This document shows positions 1 to 11,815 of a stretch of DNA of 64,000 nucleotides, in pieces. Where the stretch lies: contig MOLU01000002.1 in NCBI GenBank assembly GCA_003260325.1, positions 62,001 to 126,000 on the forward strand, in the 5' to 3' direction. Each line of letters starts with the position of its first letter. Positions within the stretch are counted from its first letter, which is position 1. The notes below the pieces were generated by a model, which saw only the letters and a list, made by a program, of their open reading frames with translations, was not told the DNA's origin and made no database searches. A program made the position numbers and the translations under genes. The stretch is from Candidatus Gracilibacteria bacterium GN02-872 (GTDB lineage: Bacteria > Patescibacteriota > Gracilibacteria > BD1-5 > UBA6164).

Positions 1-1932
1 ATTGTTATCATTAAATTTATCTACTCAAATTATGTTAACTATTACATTGAAAAATGCTGTTGCTTTACTTGATAAGTCTTCTTTAGAACTATTTATATTT
101 CTCAATATATATTCTACAACAAGGTTTTGATTTTCTATTATTTTATCATGATTTGAAGCAATACTATCTAAATTTTTTTCAAAATCTGCATTTATTCTAT
201 CATCTTTACTATCTCATAAAACAGCCCTACTTATTTCTATAAATTCTGTATTTTGTCCTATTATTTCTTTAAATTTATTATTTTCTTTGATAAATCAAAA
301 CTTTTTTTGTATAAGTTCAGTGTTTCAAGCTATTTCTATATTTATTTTCCTGAATAAATCTATTAAATCATTATCTCAAGCTCATTCTTTTACAAATCTG
401 TTGAATAAGGATTTTAAGTCAACAACTTGTGTAAATTTATTATTTACAGAGATTTTTTTAAATGATTCAGGATTTATTTTTACTTGCTCTGTTTGGACTA
501 ATTGAGTAAGTATTTCTGGATTTACTCTATTTATTTCTATAGGGTATTTTTTACTATAATTTATAACTTTGTTTAAATTTGCTCCATCTAAATTTTTTTC
601 AAATAAAAGATATGCTTCAAATTCACTTGGTCATATATTTTCTGAATTTTTAAAATTGTCAATAACTTTTGACTTTGTGTTTTCTACTCATTTTATATTA
701 CTTGTTAAATTTGTTTTTCTTTCATTTTCTATATTTTCCTGAATCTTATTATTTTGCTTATCAAGATCTTTTATATTTCTTATCTCTCATTTTTTCTTTC
801 AAAAAGGCATAATTGATGATAATATATTCAATCATTTATTTATTGTATCTTTTACATCTTTTTCAACTTCTCAACCAATTATTTTTCAATTTTTATCAAA
901 TTTAAGAATTTTTACACCATAACCTTCTTCATCTTTTACCTTAAGAACACGTAATTGTACTTCTGAATCTTGAATATTTTCTGCTTTGACAAGTTCATCA
1001 ATTTTATTTATCAACTTGTTTTGCATATCAAGTATTTCCTCTTTACTATCAACAGAACTTAAATTTCCGTCTCAAACAGTATTCCATCTTTTTTCTATAT
1101 CACTAAAATTTCTATTTGTATAGTTTAGCAAAGCTAGAGCTTTTTCTAAAGTTAAATTATTACTTTGTGCATCTAAATTATATAAATCTTTGATTTCATC
1201 AGATCAGTCTTGTTTGTAGTCTCTTTGTTTTGTATAATTTATCCTTGAGATCATATCATTTATCTCAAGCTTTACTCATAGTAAGTCATTTTCTCTTGCT
1301 TCTCAGTTTGTTTTAATTCAATCAATTATTTTAAATATTTTTTCTACTTTTCAACTTAAAAATGGTTCATTTTTTAATTCTTCTGAAAAATTTGAAATAT
1401 CTTTTAGTCAATATTCTTTAGATAATATTTTTTCTATTTCTCAAGTTGAATTTGCTATTTCTTTTACTACTTTTGAACTTTCTAAGTCTCAATTTTTTTC
1501 AAAATCTTTTCAGATTTCTTTTATTTCTTGTATTTTTTTAGAATCATTTTTGTTTTCAACTGTTTCATTATTTCTGACATTTTTTACATCATCTCTCATA
1601 GAATTGATTGTTTGATTTGCTTTTGAGGCTGTATTTCTAGCGACTTCTTGAATTGTAGCTTCAGATTTGATTTCAACTAAAGTCAGTAAAAAATCGATTT
1701 GTTTCTCCAAATCATCTAGTTTTTGTAAATGTTGCTCTATTTTTGATTCAGTTATTGAAAGATTTCAGTCTTGGTTTATATCTGCCAATTCAGATTTTTC
1801 TTTTTCATCAAAAACTAAATATTTTTTTGAATTTTCAATTTTATTTTGAACACTTTGTTGTAATTCTTTTAATTGTTCAGGAGTTATATTTCATAAATCC
1901 TCTTTTAGCTCTTTTTTTAACTCTACATTCAT
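1..1932 (-). CDS. Large coiled-coil hypothetical protein, 3' end outside window
   Basis: I do not recognise this family. The frame is open from the ATG at 1932 to the window edge when TGA is read as glycine: 644 codons visible, no stop reached. The product is rich in Lys, Glu, Asn and Ile and looks almost wholly helical, with probable coiled-coil stretches in its first 200 residues. No signal peptide or membrane segment is visible. It lies 7 bp downstream of the small gene at 1940-2269, so the two are probably one operon. With the standard code only short fragments remain. A structural or filament-like role is possible but not shown. Confidence 0.8.
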
Positions 1933-1939
1933 AATTTTT

Positions 1940-2269
1940 CTAAAAATTAAATAAATTTTCTAATTCCTTTTCTTCTTGTTCTTTTTCTTTTTTTTCTAAG
2001 TTTTTATTTTTTACAGTTTTTATTTTTGATTTGATTTGCTTAACTTTTTCTACTTCAGCCATAAATTGTTTTGCTTTTTCAGTCAAAAAAGCCACCATCA
2101 GATTATCATCTCAGGTTTCTAAAAAGTTTAACAGTTTTTGTAAGTCTTCATCATCAAAATTGGAAATATTTTTTTCTAAATGTTGAGCTAGGTTTTGATT
2201 TTTCATATAATCAATAATTTTCCTTATTCTAGCCTCAATCAAGGTTCTTTCCATAAATTTTTTAAACAT
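1940..2269 (-). CDS. Small helical hypothetical protein
   Basis: A 109-residue protein ending in TAG. It starts MFKKFMERTLIEARIRK and finishes in a highly charged Lys/Glu coiled-coil tail. A single in-frame TGA supplies Gly in the motif FLETGDDN. The spacing and acidic/helical composition resemble small Gracilibacteria or Absconditabacteria hypotheticals, but I recognise no domain. It is the first gene of a probable two-gene operon with the large coiled-coil gene downstream. No Shine-Dalgarno precedes the ATG. Confidence 0.7.
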
Positions 2270-2378
2270 AAAATATTTGTTTTATGATATCATATTTTTA
2301 AATTAAAATCAAAAAATGAGTTGAAAATTTTGTTTTTTTAGCTAAAATGAAGAAAATTTTTAAAATTAATAAAAATAT

Positions 2379-4196
2379 ATGAGATATAAAAGTAACGAAA
2401 TTAGAGAGAAATATTTAAACTTTTTTAAAACAAAAAATCATGTTATAATCCCATCAGCTCCAGTTGTACCAGATAATGATTCAACAGTTTTGTTCAATAC
2501 TGCTTGAATGCAACCACTTGTTCCATATTTACTTTGAGAAAGACATCCACTAGGGAAAAGATTATCAGATAGTCAAAAATGTGTTAGAACTTGAGATATA
2601 GAGGAAGTTTGAGATGATTCTCACTTAACTTTTTTTGAAATGCTTTGAAATTGGTCACTTTGAGACTATTTTAAAGAAGACTCTATAAAATATTCTTATG
2701 AGTTTTTAACTTCTCCAGATTGGTTAGCTCTAGATCCAAGAAAACTGGCAGTTACAGTTTTTAAGTGAGACCAAGATGCTCCAAAAGATGATTTTTCAGC
2801 TTCTGTTTGGGAGTCTTGTGGAATGCCAAAAGATAGAATTTCTTATTTGTGAAAAGACGATAACTGGTGGGCTGCTTGAGCAACTTGACCTTGTTGACCA
2901 GATACAGAAATATTTTATTGGGTTGGGGAAAGTGAATTTCCACCAGAATGAAGTAATTTAGAAACTGATGAAAAAAATTGGATGGAGATTTGGAATAATG
3001 TATTTATGGAATATAATAGGCTTCCAGATGGTACTTTGCAAAAACTTCCAAATCAAAATGTTGATACTTGAATGTGACTTGAAAGGATAACTGCGACTCT
3101 AAATTGAGTGAAATCCGTTTATGAAACAGATATTTTTTCTGAAATACTTGAAGAAATCACAAAAATTTTATGAGTTCCTTACAATTCTGAAACAAAAAAA
3201 TCTATGAGAGTAATAGCAGATCATAGTAGAACTGCGTCTGTTATTATTTCAGATTGAATTGTTCCATCAAATGTTGATCAAGGTTATGTTTTGAGAAGAC
3301 TTATAAGAATTGCTGTAAGGCAAGCTCAAAAATTATGATACAAATGAGAATTTTTATATAAAGTTGCTGATAAGGTTATAGATAAGCTTTGAACTGCTTA
3401 TCCGCATATGGAAGAGAAGAGAGAACAAATAAAAGCAGAAATTCAAAAAGAAGAAAAACAATTTGGACAAACTTTGGAAAAATGATTAAAGGAATTTGAA
3501 AAACTCGTAAATGGATTTGAAATAGCTTTTCAAAGAACTTGAAAAAAAATAGAGATTATTTCTTGAGACAAAGCTTTTAAACTTTATGACACTTATGGTT
3601 TTCCTCTAGAAATGACAAAAGACTTAGCTTTTGAACACTGATTAAAAGTTGATGAAGAATGATTTCAAAAAGCAAATGAAGAACATCAAGCAAAATCTAG
3701 AGTTTGAGCAGAAAAAAAATTTAAATGAGGTTTAGCTGATACTTGAGAGGAGACCATAGCACTTCACTCAGCTACACATTTGCTTTTAGCTTGACTTAGA
3801 AAATATGTTTGACCACATGTTCATCAAAAAGGTTCAAATATTACTCCAGAAAGGCTTAGATTTGACTTTAATAATGATGAAAAATTAACTCCAGAAATTC
3901 TTTCTCAATTGGAAGATTATGTAAATGGTGCCATTTCAGCTTGATTTACAGTATTTGTAGAGGAAATGCAAAAAGAAAAAGCAAAATCTGATTGAGTAGA
4001 GTGAAGTTTTTGGGAAAAATATCCAGAAATAGTAAAAGTTTATAATATGGTTTGAACTGATGGGACAGTCTATAGTCGTGAACTTTGCTGATGACCTCAT
4101 GTAAAAGATTCTTCTCAAATGTGAAAATTTAAAATAAAAAAAGAAGAGAGTAGTAGTGCTTGAGTTAGAAGAATTAAAGCTATTTTAGAAAAATAA
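2379..4196 (+). CDS. alaS: Alanyl-tRNA synthetase lacking the C-terminal domain
   Basis: Charges tRNA-Ala with alanine in the cytosol. Class II core signatures are clear near the N-terminus ([20 protein letters not shown], then CVRTGDIEEVG). The editing domain keeps both zinc/catalytic motifs: HSATH starting near residue 463 and CGGPH starting near residue 570. The product is 605 residues, whereas typical bacterial AlaRS is about 870; it stops just after the editing domain, so the C-Ala (DHHA1-like oligomerisation and tRNA-binding) domain is absent. Many glycines are TGA. The start ATG lacks a Shine-Dalgarno; [16 protein letters not shown] matches the usual N-terminus. It heads a run with a membrane protein, NUDIX hydrolase and hisS. 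Confidence 0.97.
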
Positions 4197-4221
4197 TATT
4201 TTAATTTTTTAATAAAATTTT

Positions 4222-4458
4222 ATGAATAAATTTGCAGAAAAATATTCAAGTTTTATGGCTGCTGTTGCTTGAATTGCAATATTTTGATATGGAATTTATC
4301 TTTATTTTCATCAAAATACAATTGAGCAATTTGTCAAATCTTCTAGATTTTTAACTCAAGTTTTTGAAACTATTTGAGTTTATTGAATAATCTGAATTTT
4401 TGTTGTTGTTTGAGCTTTGGTTGCAGGATTCTCAATTTACTATATTTTTAATGATTAA
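4222..4458 (+). CDS. Small two-helix membrane protein
   Basis: A 78-residue protein with two predicted transmembrane segments, roughly residues 11-27 and 50-74, separated by a short polar loop containing SSRFLTQ. Six or more glycines are encoded by TGA. It sits 25 bp after alaS and 6 bp before the NUDIX gene, so it is probably co-transcribed with them. I do not recognise the family; small glycine-rich two-helix proteins of this sort are common and uninformative. Confidence 0.65.
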
Positions 4459-4464
4459 AAAATT

Positions 4465-5013
4465 ATGTACACTCCACAAAAATTTTATGAAGAAATTTTA
4501 GTTTCAAATCCTTATTTAAAAGTCTCTGAAAAAAAATATTTTGATGAGCACTGAAAAGAAAGTAGTTTTTTGATTACTTGACATAATCGTAATAAAACAG
4601 TTTGAACTTGCGTCTTACCAATAACAAAAGATAAAAGAATAATTTATTTGAAAGAATTTAGATACTGACCTGAAGATTGGATAATAAATTTTCCGATTTG
4701 AATGCTTGATGATTGAGTAGATGAAATTTCTAATTGAAAAAGAGAATTAGAAGAAGAAACTTGATTTTATTCTAATGATTTAGATTTTTTGAGCGAGACA
4801 ATTATTTGAAATTATTTTGAATGAAAAATACTTTATTATGTTGCTAAAAATTGTGAAAAAATTTGAGAGCAGAATTTAGAAAGTTGAGAAAATATTCAGG
4901 TTTATACTGCAACTTTTGCAGAATTTGAAAAAATGATTTTGGATTGAGAAGTAAAATCAAGTGAAACTGCTTTTTGTTATTTCTTAGCTAAAACTAGATG
5001 ATATTTTAATTAA
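4465..5013 (+). CDS. NUDIX hydrolase
   Basis: Likely hydrolyses a nucleoside diphosphate derivative, probably an ADP-sugar, by analogy with the ADP-ribose pyrophosphatase branch. The NUDIX box is present as GMLDDG, eight residues, then RELEEETGF, keeping the R-E-x-x-E-E-x-G metal-binding core. The first glutamate of the canonical box (seven residues after the leading Gly start) is replaced by Val, with acidic residues next to it. The product is 182 residues. It lies between a small membrane gene and hisS in one direction with short gaps. The exact substrate cannot be told from sequence. Confidence 0.85.
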
Positions 5014-5027
5014 ATTTTAAAAGAAAA

Positions 5028-6302
5028 ATGATTTCAACAAACCCACCAAAATGAACTTATGACTGGTTCCCTGAAGAATTTCAAGTTAGAAAGTACATAT
5101 TTGACACTTGGAGAAAAGTGTGTTTAAGTTACGGTTTTGAAGAATATCTTTGACCACTTGTTGAAGATATAGCTATTTGGGAAGCAAAATCTTGAGAAGA
5201 TGTTGGATGAAGCGAACTTACAAGACTTACTGATAAATCTGGTGAAATCTCAAATTTGGCTTTAAGACCAGAAATGACTCCAACAGTAACTAGAATGGTT
5301 TCAAAAGTTTGGAAAGAAATAGAAAAACCAGTAAAGTGGTTTTCTATTGCAAATTTTTATAGAAATGAAAGACCTCAAAAGTGAAGGAATAGGGAATTTT
5401 GGCAGCTAAATTGTGATATTTTTTGACAAAATGGGATAGAAAGTGATATAGAAATTTTAAGTCTTTGACTTGAGCTTATGCTTGCCTTTAATCCTCCAAA
5501 AGATAGTTTTAAACTTCACTTAAATCACAGAAAGGTTTTGGATAGTTTTTTTAGTAAAATATCTGAAAACATTGATAAAGTTGCTCTTTTTAGACTTCTT
5601 GATAAATACAAAAAACTTAGTAAAGAAACTTTTGAGGCTTCATTAAAAGATTTATGAGTTTCGCAGGAAAATATTTCTTTGACTTTGAAATTTTTAAATT
5701 CAAAAAGTATTGAAGAATTAGATGAAAACTTTTCGTTTTTAAGTAAAAATCCTGATTATAAATATTTCAAAAAAATATTTGAAAATTTAGAAAAACTTTG
5801 ATATTGAGAGTATTTACAGTTCTCGTGAGCTTTAATTAGAGGATTTGATTATTATGATTGAGTGATTTTTGAAGTTTTTGATAATAATCCTGAAAATCCA
5901 AGGGCTTTGTTTTGATGAGGAAGATACAATTGACTTGCTTGAATTTTTTGAGTAAAAGAAGATATTCCTGCTGTTTGAATGGCTCCTGGAGACGAAACTT
6001 TGAAAATATTTTTAGAAAATTGGTGAATTTTAAAAAATTTACCAAAAACAAAAAATACAATTTATTTTCCACTTCTTAGTGAAGAATTGTTTTTAGAGAG
6101 CCAAAAGCTTGCAACAAAATTGAGAAAATCTTGAAAAAATATTTTATTTTCTTTAAATACAAAAAAAATAGTAAAAGCCTTGAAATTTGCTGAAAAAAAT
6201 AATTTTGAAAATATTTTAATTTTTTGAGAAAATGAGGCAAAAGATAAAAAATATATTTTAAAAAACCTAAAAAGTGGGGAAGAAAGAATTTTTGAAATTT
6301 AA
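5028..6302 (+). CDS. hisS: Histidyl-tRNA synthetase
   Basis: Charges tRNA-His. Class II motif 2 is evident as FYRNERPQKGRNREFWQL, followed by NCDIFG. The HisRS-specific histidine-binding region appears as RGFDYYDGVIFEV and later as FGGGRYNGLAG, with three of these glycines encoded by TGA. A C-terminal anticodon-binding domain follows (ending KSGEERIFEI). The product is 424 residues, normal for bacterial HisRS. The ATG lies 14 bp after the NUDIX stop. A hairpin terminator follows directly and also serves the converging gene. Confidence 0.97.
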
Positions 6303-6331
6303 AAAAATGAGTTGAAAAAACTCATTTTTTT
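6301..6331. terminator. Bidirectional intrinsic terminator between hisS and the RIC gene
   Basis: An inverted repeat (AAATGAGTT, short loop, AACTCATTT) is flanked by an A-run on the left and a T-run on the right, so it can stop transcription of converging hisS (+) and the RIC gene (-). Confidence 0.8.
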
Positions 6332-6349
6332 AGTAAAAATTTTGTGAAA

Positions 6350-7069
6350 CTATTTTCTTAGCTCTTCTTCCAAAATTATAGCTTTTGGAAACAAAATATT
6401 GTTTTCTAAATGAACATGTTTATGTAAATCTTCCTCAAACTCAGCTAGAAGCTCAAAAGTTAATTTGTAAGTATTGCAAGCATCTTGAGGAGGAGTTAAA
6501 TCATTAGTTACATTTCTTATATTTTTAAAAGCGTCTCAAGCGTTATCATGTTCAGCTTCCATTTGAGTAATTGGATTCTTTATTGTTTCAAAAGGAGGGT
6601 TTTCCAAAGCTGATTTTGTATTTTTTGCTTCAACCATTTTTTTGATAAAAGGAAAAAGTATATTTTCTTCTTTTTGGATGTGAGATAAAAGCTCATCTCT
6701 TACAGCTCTGAAATTTTTTTGCACTTCAAATAGTTCTGGATGATTTTCAGAATGAACTTCAACAATTTTATCCAAATATGGTTCTATAATTGGTAAATTT
6801 TTGCGAACATAAGAATGATGATTATTTACTATATAGTCTGCTAACTTATCAAGCTCTAAATAATCATATAAAGTTTCTTCTTTTTTATTGTTTGAAATGT
6901 TATTTAATTCAGATAAAAGTGAATTTAAATCTATATTTTGATTTTTGCAAGCTTCTTCAATTGAGATTTCTCATCAGCAACAAAAATCAATTTTATATTT
7001 TTTAAATATTTCTGCAGTTGAAAAATTGCTAGCAACACAACTTCAAACTGTTTGTTCTTTATTTATCAT
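6350..7069 (-). CDS. RIC-family di-iron protein (iron-sulfur cluster repair, ScdA/YtfE type)
   Basis: RIC proteins carry a non-haem di-iron centre in a hemerythrin-like fold and help restore iron-sulfur clusters after oxidative or nitrosative damage. The N-terminal ScdA-type domain has TVGSCVASN and the hallmark DFCCGGE, in which both glycines are TGA codons. The hemerythrin part carries the expected histidines: NHHSYVR, HSENHPE, HIQKEE, EAEHDNA and HKHVHLENN. The product is 239 residues, as usual for the family. It ends in TAG and is monocistronic, converging on hisS. Its presence fits the SUF assembly genes 10 kb away. Confidence 0.93.
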
Positions 7070-7203
7070 AATTTCAAAATTTTTAGAAAATAAATTATAA
7101 TCATTTTAATCAAATATTTAGAAATTGAAAATTATTTTTTTCTTTTTAGATTTTTTCATAAAAAACGCTTTTTTAAAATATTTTAATAAAAATAAAAAAT
7201 CTC

Positions 7204-7231
7204 TTGACAATTATGAAAAATTATTTATATT
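7204..7231 (+). promoter_or_regulatory. Sigma-70-like promoter of the secreted Ig-like protein
   Basis: TTGACA at 7204-7209 and TATATT at 7226-7231 with a 16 bp spacer, 34 bp upstream of the ATG at 7265. A 16 bp spacer recurs in most promoters seen in this window. Confidence 0.65.
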
Positions 7232-7264
7232 ATAAATATATATTTATAATTTTACATATAAAAT

Positions 7265-9214
7265 ATGAATAACAATTTGAAGAAATTAGTAATTGCTTCA
7301 GCTATTTCGGCTGGACTTTCTTGAGCTGTTAATGCTCAAACAAAAGAAATAAGAGATCAAATTGATTTTATTAGTAGTCAAAACATTTGACATTCTTTTG
7401 GTGATTTAAGTAATTCTCTGTGAGTTTCTATTGAAACTTTGGAATGAAAAACTATAGTTTGAGTAAAATTTTTAAAAGTTTGAGAAAAAGCTTGAGCTTT
7501 GCTTGAACTAAAATGATGAAAAGATTATCAATCGGTATTTTTGACTTGAACTTGGAATGGTAAAAATATGTGATTAAAGGCTACAGTTTGAGAAATGCAA
7601 AAAGAATTAACTGGAATAGAAATTTCAGGGAAAAAAGCAACAAATATTTTTGCTTGAGTTGAATGAGTTTATAAATTAAATGAAAAAGTTGCTTTATGAG
7701 CTTATATAAATCATACTCAAACACAAGATAAAAATTTAGAATATTTTAGTGAACAAAGACTTAGATTAGGAGAAAAGCCAGCTTATGTTACAAATGAAAG
7801 ATGGACAAAATTTGATTGATATGGGAAAACTTCATTTTGATTATCAGCAGAATACTTACCAAATGAAAATAATAAATTTTCAGCAAATATCTGATACTCA
7901 AAAGCTGATAAAAGCTGAGTTGAAGGAAAAGTTGCTTATTATCACTTAACTAATGACAACAAAACAGAACTTTGAATTGAATTAAGTTGAAGTAAAGATT
8001 ATAAAGAAGCAAAAGCTTTAGTAAGCAGATATGTAGCTTGAAATCTTGAATTAAACGCAAATGCTTGAATAAGGGAAATAAGAGACAAATCTGAATGATT
8101 CGTTTGAGCTGGATTTAACTACTCTCTTGATAAAAAAAGAAATTCTAAATATAATTGATACACTTCAGACTTAAAAGTAGATCCTAAAACTCATGTACAG
8201 TGAGCTTCTGAAGCTTCAAAAGTTCTTTATTGAAAAGTAAAAAATTATTGAAGTTCATCACTTTCTCCTATTGAAAATGTTGCACCAACTATACTTTCAA
8301 TAGAATGAAAAAAAGATCTTTTGACTAATGAAGAAATAAACTTGATTGTAAATATTTTTGATAAAGATAAAGATTTATTACAACAAACTGTTGTTTTGAA
8401 AGCTGTTAATCTGCCAGAAGGTTTAAAAATTTCATGAAATAGATTAACTTGAAAAATATCTAAAGCTTGAAAATATGTAGTTGTAGTTTACGCAAACGAC
8501 TGAATAGCTGATTCTGCTCCAGAAGCTATAGTTTTAAATATAATTTGAGCATCAGTTCCGTCAACTCCATATATTCCTTCAACACCTTCTACTCCAGTTC
8601 CACCGGTAACACCTCCGACTCCTCCAGTTCCACCAGTGACACCTCCAACACCTCCAGTTCCACCGGTAACACCTCCAACTCCACCAGTTCCACCGGTAAC
8701 ACCTCCGACTCCTCCAGTAACACCACCAACTCCAGGAGTGTTTAGATTTGAAGTTACTCCTCTTACAAACCAACATGTAGAAGCTTGAACAAGCTTTACT
8801 CCAAGAACAGTAACTGCAAAAGATAGTTCAGGAAACACTGTGACAGCAACAATAATTGAAAATACTGTTGATCCAACTAGATTATGAAGAGGAAAAATAG
8901 TTTATAAAGCTGTAGATTCAGTAACTTGAGAAGAAAAGACTATAGAAGACACTTATGAAGTAAAAGATACTATTCCACCAGTTTTTGAATGACCATGAAT
9001 TGTCTTGCCTCCAGAAATGGATGATTATGACTTTGGTCATACTATTATTAATGATAGATTTGCTAATGATAGTTTTGAATGAAGAATAAAAGCTCATATG
9101 GATACTGGTTATAATCGGCTTCCAAATTGAGATTTACAATGATATATAGCATATAAAGCTTGTGATAGTTCTGGAAATTGTGTTAGAGATGAAACTAGGA
9201 CAATTGTAAGATAA
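7265..9214 (+). CDS. Secreted surface protein: beta-rich domain, Ig-like domains and Pro/Thr linker
   Basis: A 649-residue exported protein. The signal peptide is about residues 1-25 (LVIASAISAGLSGAVNAQ). Residues about 50-310 alternate polar and hydrophobic residues in short strands such as VYKLNEKVALGAYIN, resembling a beta-barrel or beta-helix. Residues about 330-430 look like a cadherin/dystroglycan-type Ig domain (VNLPEGLKISGNRLTGKIS and VVVVYANDG). Residues 444-490 are the PVPPVTPPTP repeat linker. The C-terminal part holds two more Ig-like stretches (VTAKDSSGNTV and YKACDSSGNCV). It has its own promoter and terminator. Function is probably cell-surface contact or adhesion; this is inference. 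Confidence 0.9.
8594..8734 (+). repeat. 30-bp tandem repeat encoding PVPPVTPPTP
   Basis: Four tandem 30-bp units (8594-8623, 8624-8653, 8654-8683, 8684-8713) plus a partial unit to 8734. Units differ mainly at third codon positions. The stretch is far more GC-rich than its surroundings and encodes a stiff proline/threonine linker between Ig-like domains. Confidence 0.95.
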
Positions 9215-9242
9215 AAAATTGTTATTCATATAAAATTATAGT

Positions 9243-9281
9243 AAAAAAGAGAGATTTAATAAATAAATCTCTCTTTTTTTA
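9243..9281. terminator. Bidirectional terminator, AGAGAGATTTA hairpin
   Basis: Perfect inverted repeat AGAGAGATTTA ... TAAATCTCTCT with an A-run before and a T-run after. It lies 29 bp past the surface-protein stop and overlaps the last codon of the converging prepilin-like gene. Confidence 0.9.
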
Positions 9282-11615
9282 TCTTTGAGATATTTTTATA
9301 GCATTTAAAAGAATATCTTTTCAGATTTCTAACTTTACTTCTTTGTCATTTCAAGAATCATTATAATTTGAATAAACATAATCACTAAAAATAGGATTTA
9401 ATCAGTTTATTATGTGAAATTCATAAGTTTTGAAGTGATTATCAGGACTAGTAGTTTTCTTTAAAACTACATTATAAACGGTTGCATTATCTATAAAATC
9501 AAACTTTCTTTTATTTTCTTCAAATATTTTTTGAGGAATTTCTATTCATAATCATTTTTCTGAACTGTTATTCAAAGTTTTTCTTTCAGTTCACTTTTTT
9601 CAAGCTGTATTACTGTAGTTTTGCATTTCACAACTATTGCTATTTCCTGTACAGCTTATTTCAAAAGGAGAAATTTTTCAATTTTCAAACTTGATTCTAT
9701 CATTTATTTTGAAACTATTGCTATTTCAAACTACACTATAATTCAATCAAACTACTTCTCATCACTCTCTGATTAGTTTTCTCAAACTTCTTCACAAAAT
9801 ACGTACATCTATTATGAAATTCTTAGATGAAACAGGAATTTCTATATTTTCTACTTTATTACAGTTTTTGTAAAACTTGAATTGTTTATTGTATTCATCC
9901 TCAAAAATAAATTTTTCTTTATTTCAAGCAGGAATTTTTATTAACTCCAAAAAATTATCTTGTTCTTTACATTTATCAATACTGTCTCAAATTATTCTTT
10001 CTAAAATAATATAATATTGTTCTTTAGTGTCAAAATTATCAAAGTTATAATATCGTTTTTCTTTAAATCACTCAGTTATATTTTTATAATCTACATCACA
10101 TTTATTTTTTATTTTGTTTCTGTTTGTATTATCGACTTCAAAACAAGAACCTTTATAAACAAACTTTTCTTCATAATTTTCTTTTTGAATATTCTTTAAT
10201 TCAAAATCTATATCTTCATTTTGAGAAATATTTTGTAGATCATTAGTTGGATCAACTTTAGGATTTGTATTGTTATCAATTAGTTTATTTTTTGTATTTA
10301 AAATATTTCTTCATTGGATTTGTTCTATTTCTAGAGTATATACTTCTCAATTTTTAAATCAATAAAATTTATTTTTATTTTCCTCAAAATCTTTAGTTTT
10401 AGCTAAATCACTTTGAGAAATATTTTCTCAATTTTCTGATTCTATGATTTGTCCTTGAACAAAATCTTTTGTAGAAAAAATAGTTTTTTGTTCGTCGTTT
10501 GTTTCAGGAATAGGTATGATATTTTCTTTTTCTACAGGGAAGTCTCATTTGTCTAAACTTTTGTCTATTTTTACTTTTTCAGGAATCTCTTTTCAGACTA
10601 AATTATCACTTACAGTCAAATCATTTACTCAAATAGTTCATTTTACGAGAGTTACTACGGAGTTTCAAGAATTGTTATCAACTATAAAAATAGTTCATCT
10701 TACAGCTGCTGTCAAGTCTTGAGTTCAAATATCAAACTTTGATTCACTTTCTTTCAAATCTGAAGCAAAAAGCCAAAGTTTTCCAGCATTTAAAAATAAA
10801 GAAACTTTTGATTTTAAATTATTTTCAAAAACGAATTCTCAATTATTTTTTCAGAATTCTAGTTCTACTTTATTTATTCCTGTAAGTTCAAGTCTTCACA
10901 TATTTCAGTCAGAAAAAAATAAATCATAGAATCTCTTTCCATCAACTTCTGTTATTTCAGCAATAATTTTCTCTCAGTTTTTAAAGAATTCTCAGTTATT
11001 GTAAGCTAACTTATCTTTTTCTTTAAAAATATTTTTGTTTTTATCAGTTGCAGTTAAAATTATTTTTTCTGGATTATAAGGTAAAAAATATTCTCCATCC
11101 ATTACAAAACGAGGCCCGTTATACTCTCTAATAAGTCAAGATAATCATTTATCTCATCTGTAGCTTCAAACAACCCTTGCTTTAAATTCTTCTCAATTTT
11201 TTGTTACTCAAGCTACATCAAATGCATTTCATTCTTTTAGTAATCAGTAAGAGTAATATTGATTTGTTCTTGGATCCAAAGGTATTTCAGATAAATATTT
11301 TTTTGGTAAAATTTTCTCAGTTACTTTTCCATAAGCTCAAAAAGCGCTCTCTGTTTCACTTTGAAAGTTTTCGTGGCTATAAGCTCAGTTGCTTTTAAAA
11401 TACGTTCTGTTTCAATCAGGAAGAGGAAGTGACTTCTCAGAATCATACATCAAATTAAGAGAATTACTTATACTCATCAAGTCCGCTTGAACTCTAGTGT
11501 TTGAAGTTTTATCACTAGAATCAGAAACAACTTTTACGATTACTATCGTTATTATTATCAAAATAGAAATAACAATCAATAATTCTACAAAAGTAAATGC
11601 AAATTTATTTTTCAT
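9279..11615 (-). CDS. Prepilin-like protein with an embedded FecR-type domain
   Basis: A 778-residue protein beginning with a type IV prepilin-like N-terminus: short basic leader, then FAFTFVELLIVISILIII, a hydrophobic helix with the conserved Glu five residues after the presumed cleavage site. Cleavage would follow the leader at KFA or nearby; the canonical Gly before Phe is absent. In the middle, AAVRGTIFIVDNNSGNS followed by VVTLVKGTIGV matches the FecR core pattern (VRGT-F-V ... V-GTV-V). The C-terminal half has scattered cysteines in pairs. Size is far above normal pilins (about 150 residues), so this is more like a large pseudopilin or surface sensor. It has a divergent neighbour at 11816. 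Confidence 0.88.
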
Positions 11616-11815
11616 AAATATAAATTAAAAAATATTTTATACTTTTATTATACTATATAAAAGCAAAAAAAGATAAAAAGTAATGTAAAATTACATTGAC
11701 TATTTTATAAAATATTTTATTGTATAGTTTTTCCGAATAAAATCAAAAAAAATATAGATTTTTTTATAAAATTTATTATAATTTTTTTTGTACTTTAAAA
11801 ATTATTGAAAAATTT

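Noticed and set aside
2300..2345. A-rich/T-rich region before alaS as a terminator
   Set aside because: There is a T-run but no stem of useful length.
8488..8838. Minus-strand and shifted plus-strand ORFs across the Pro/Thr repeat
   Set aside because: They are shadows of the 30-bp repeat, which is open in several frames because of its composition.
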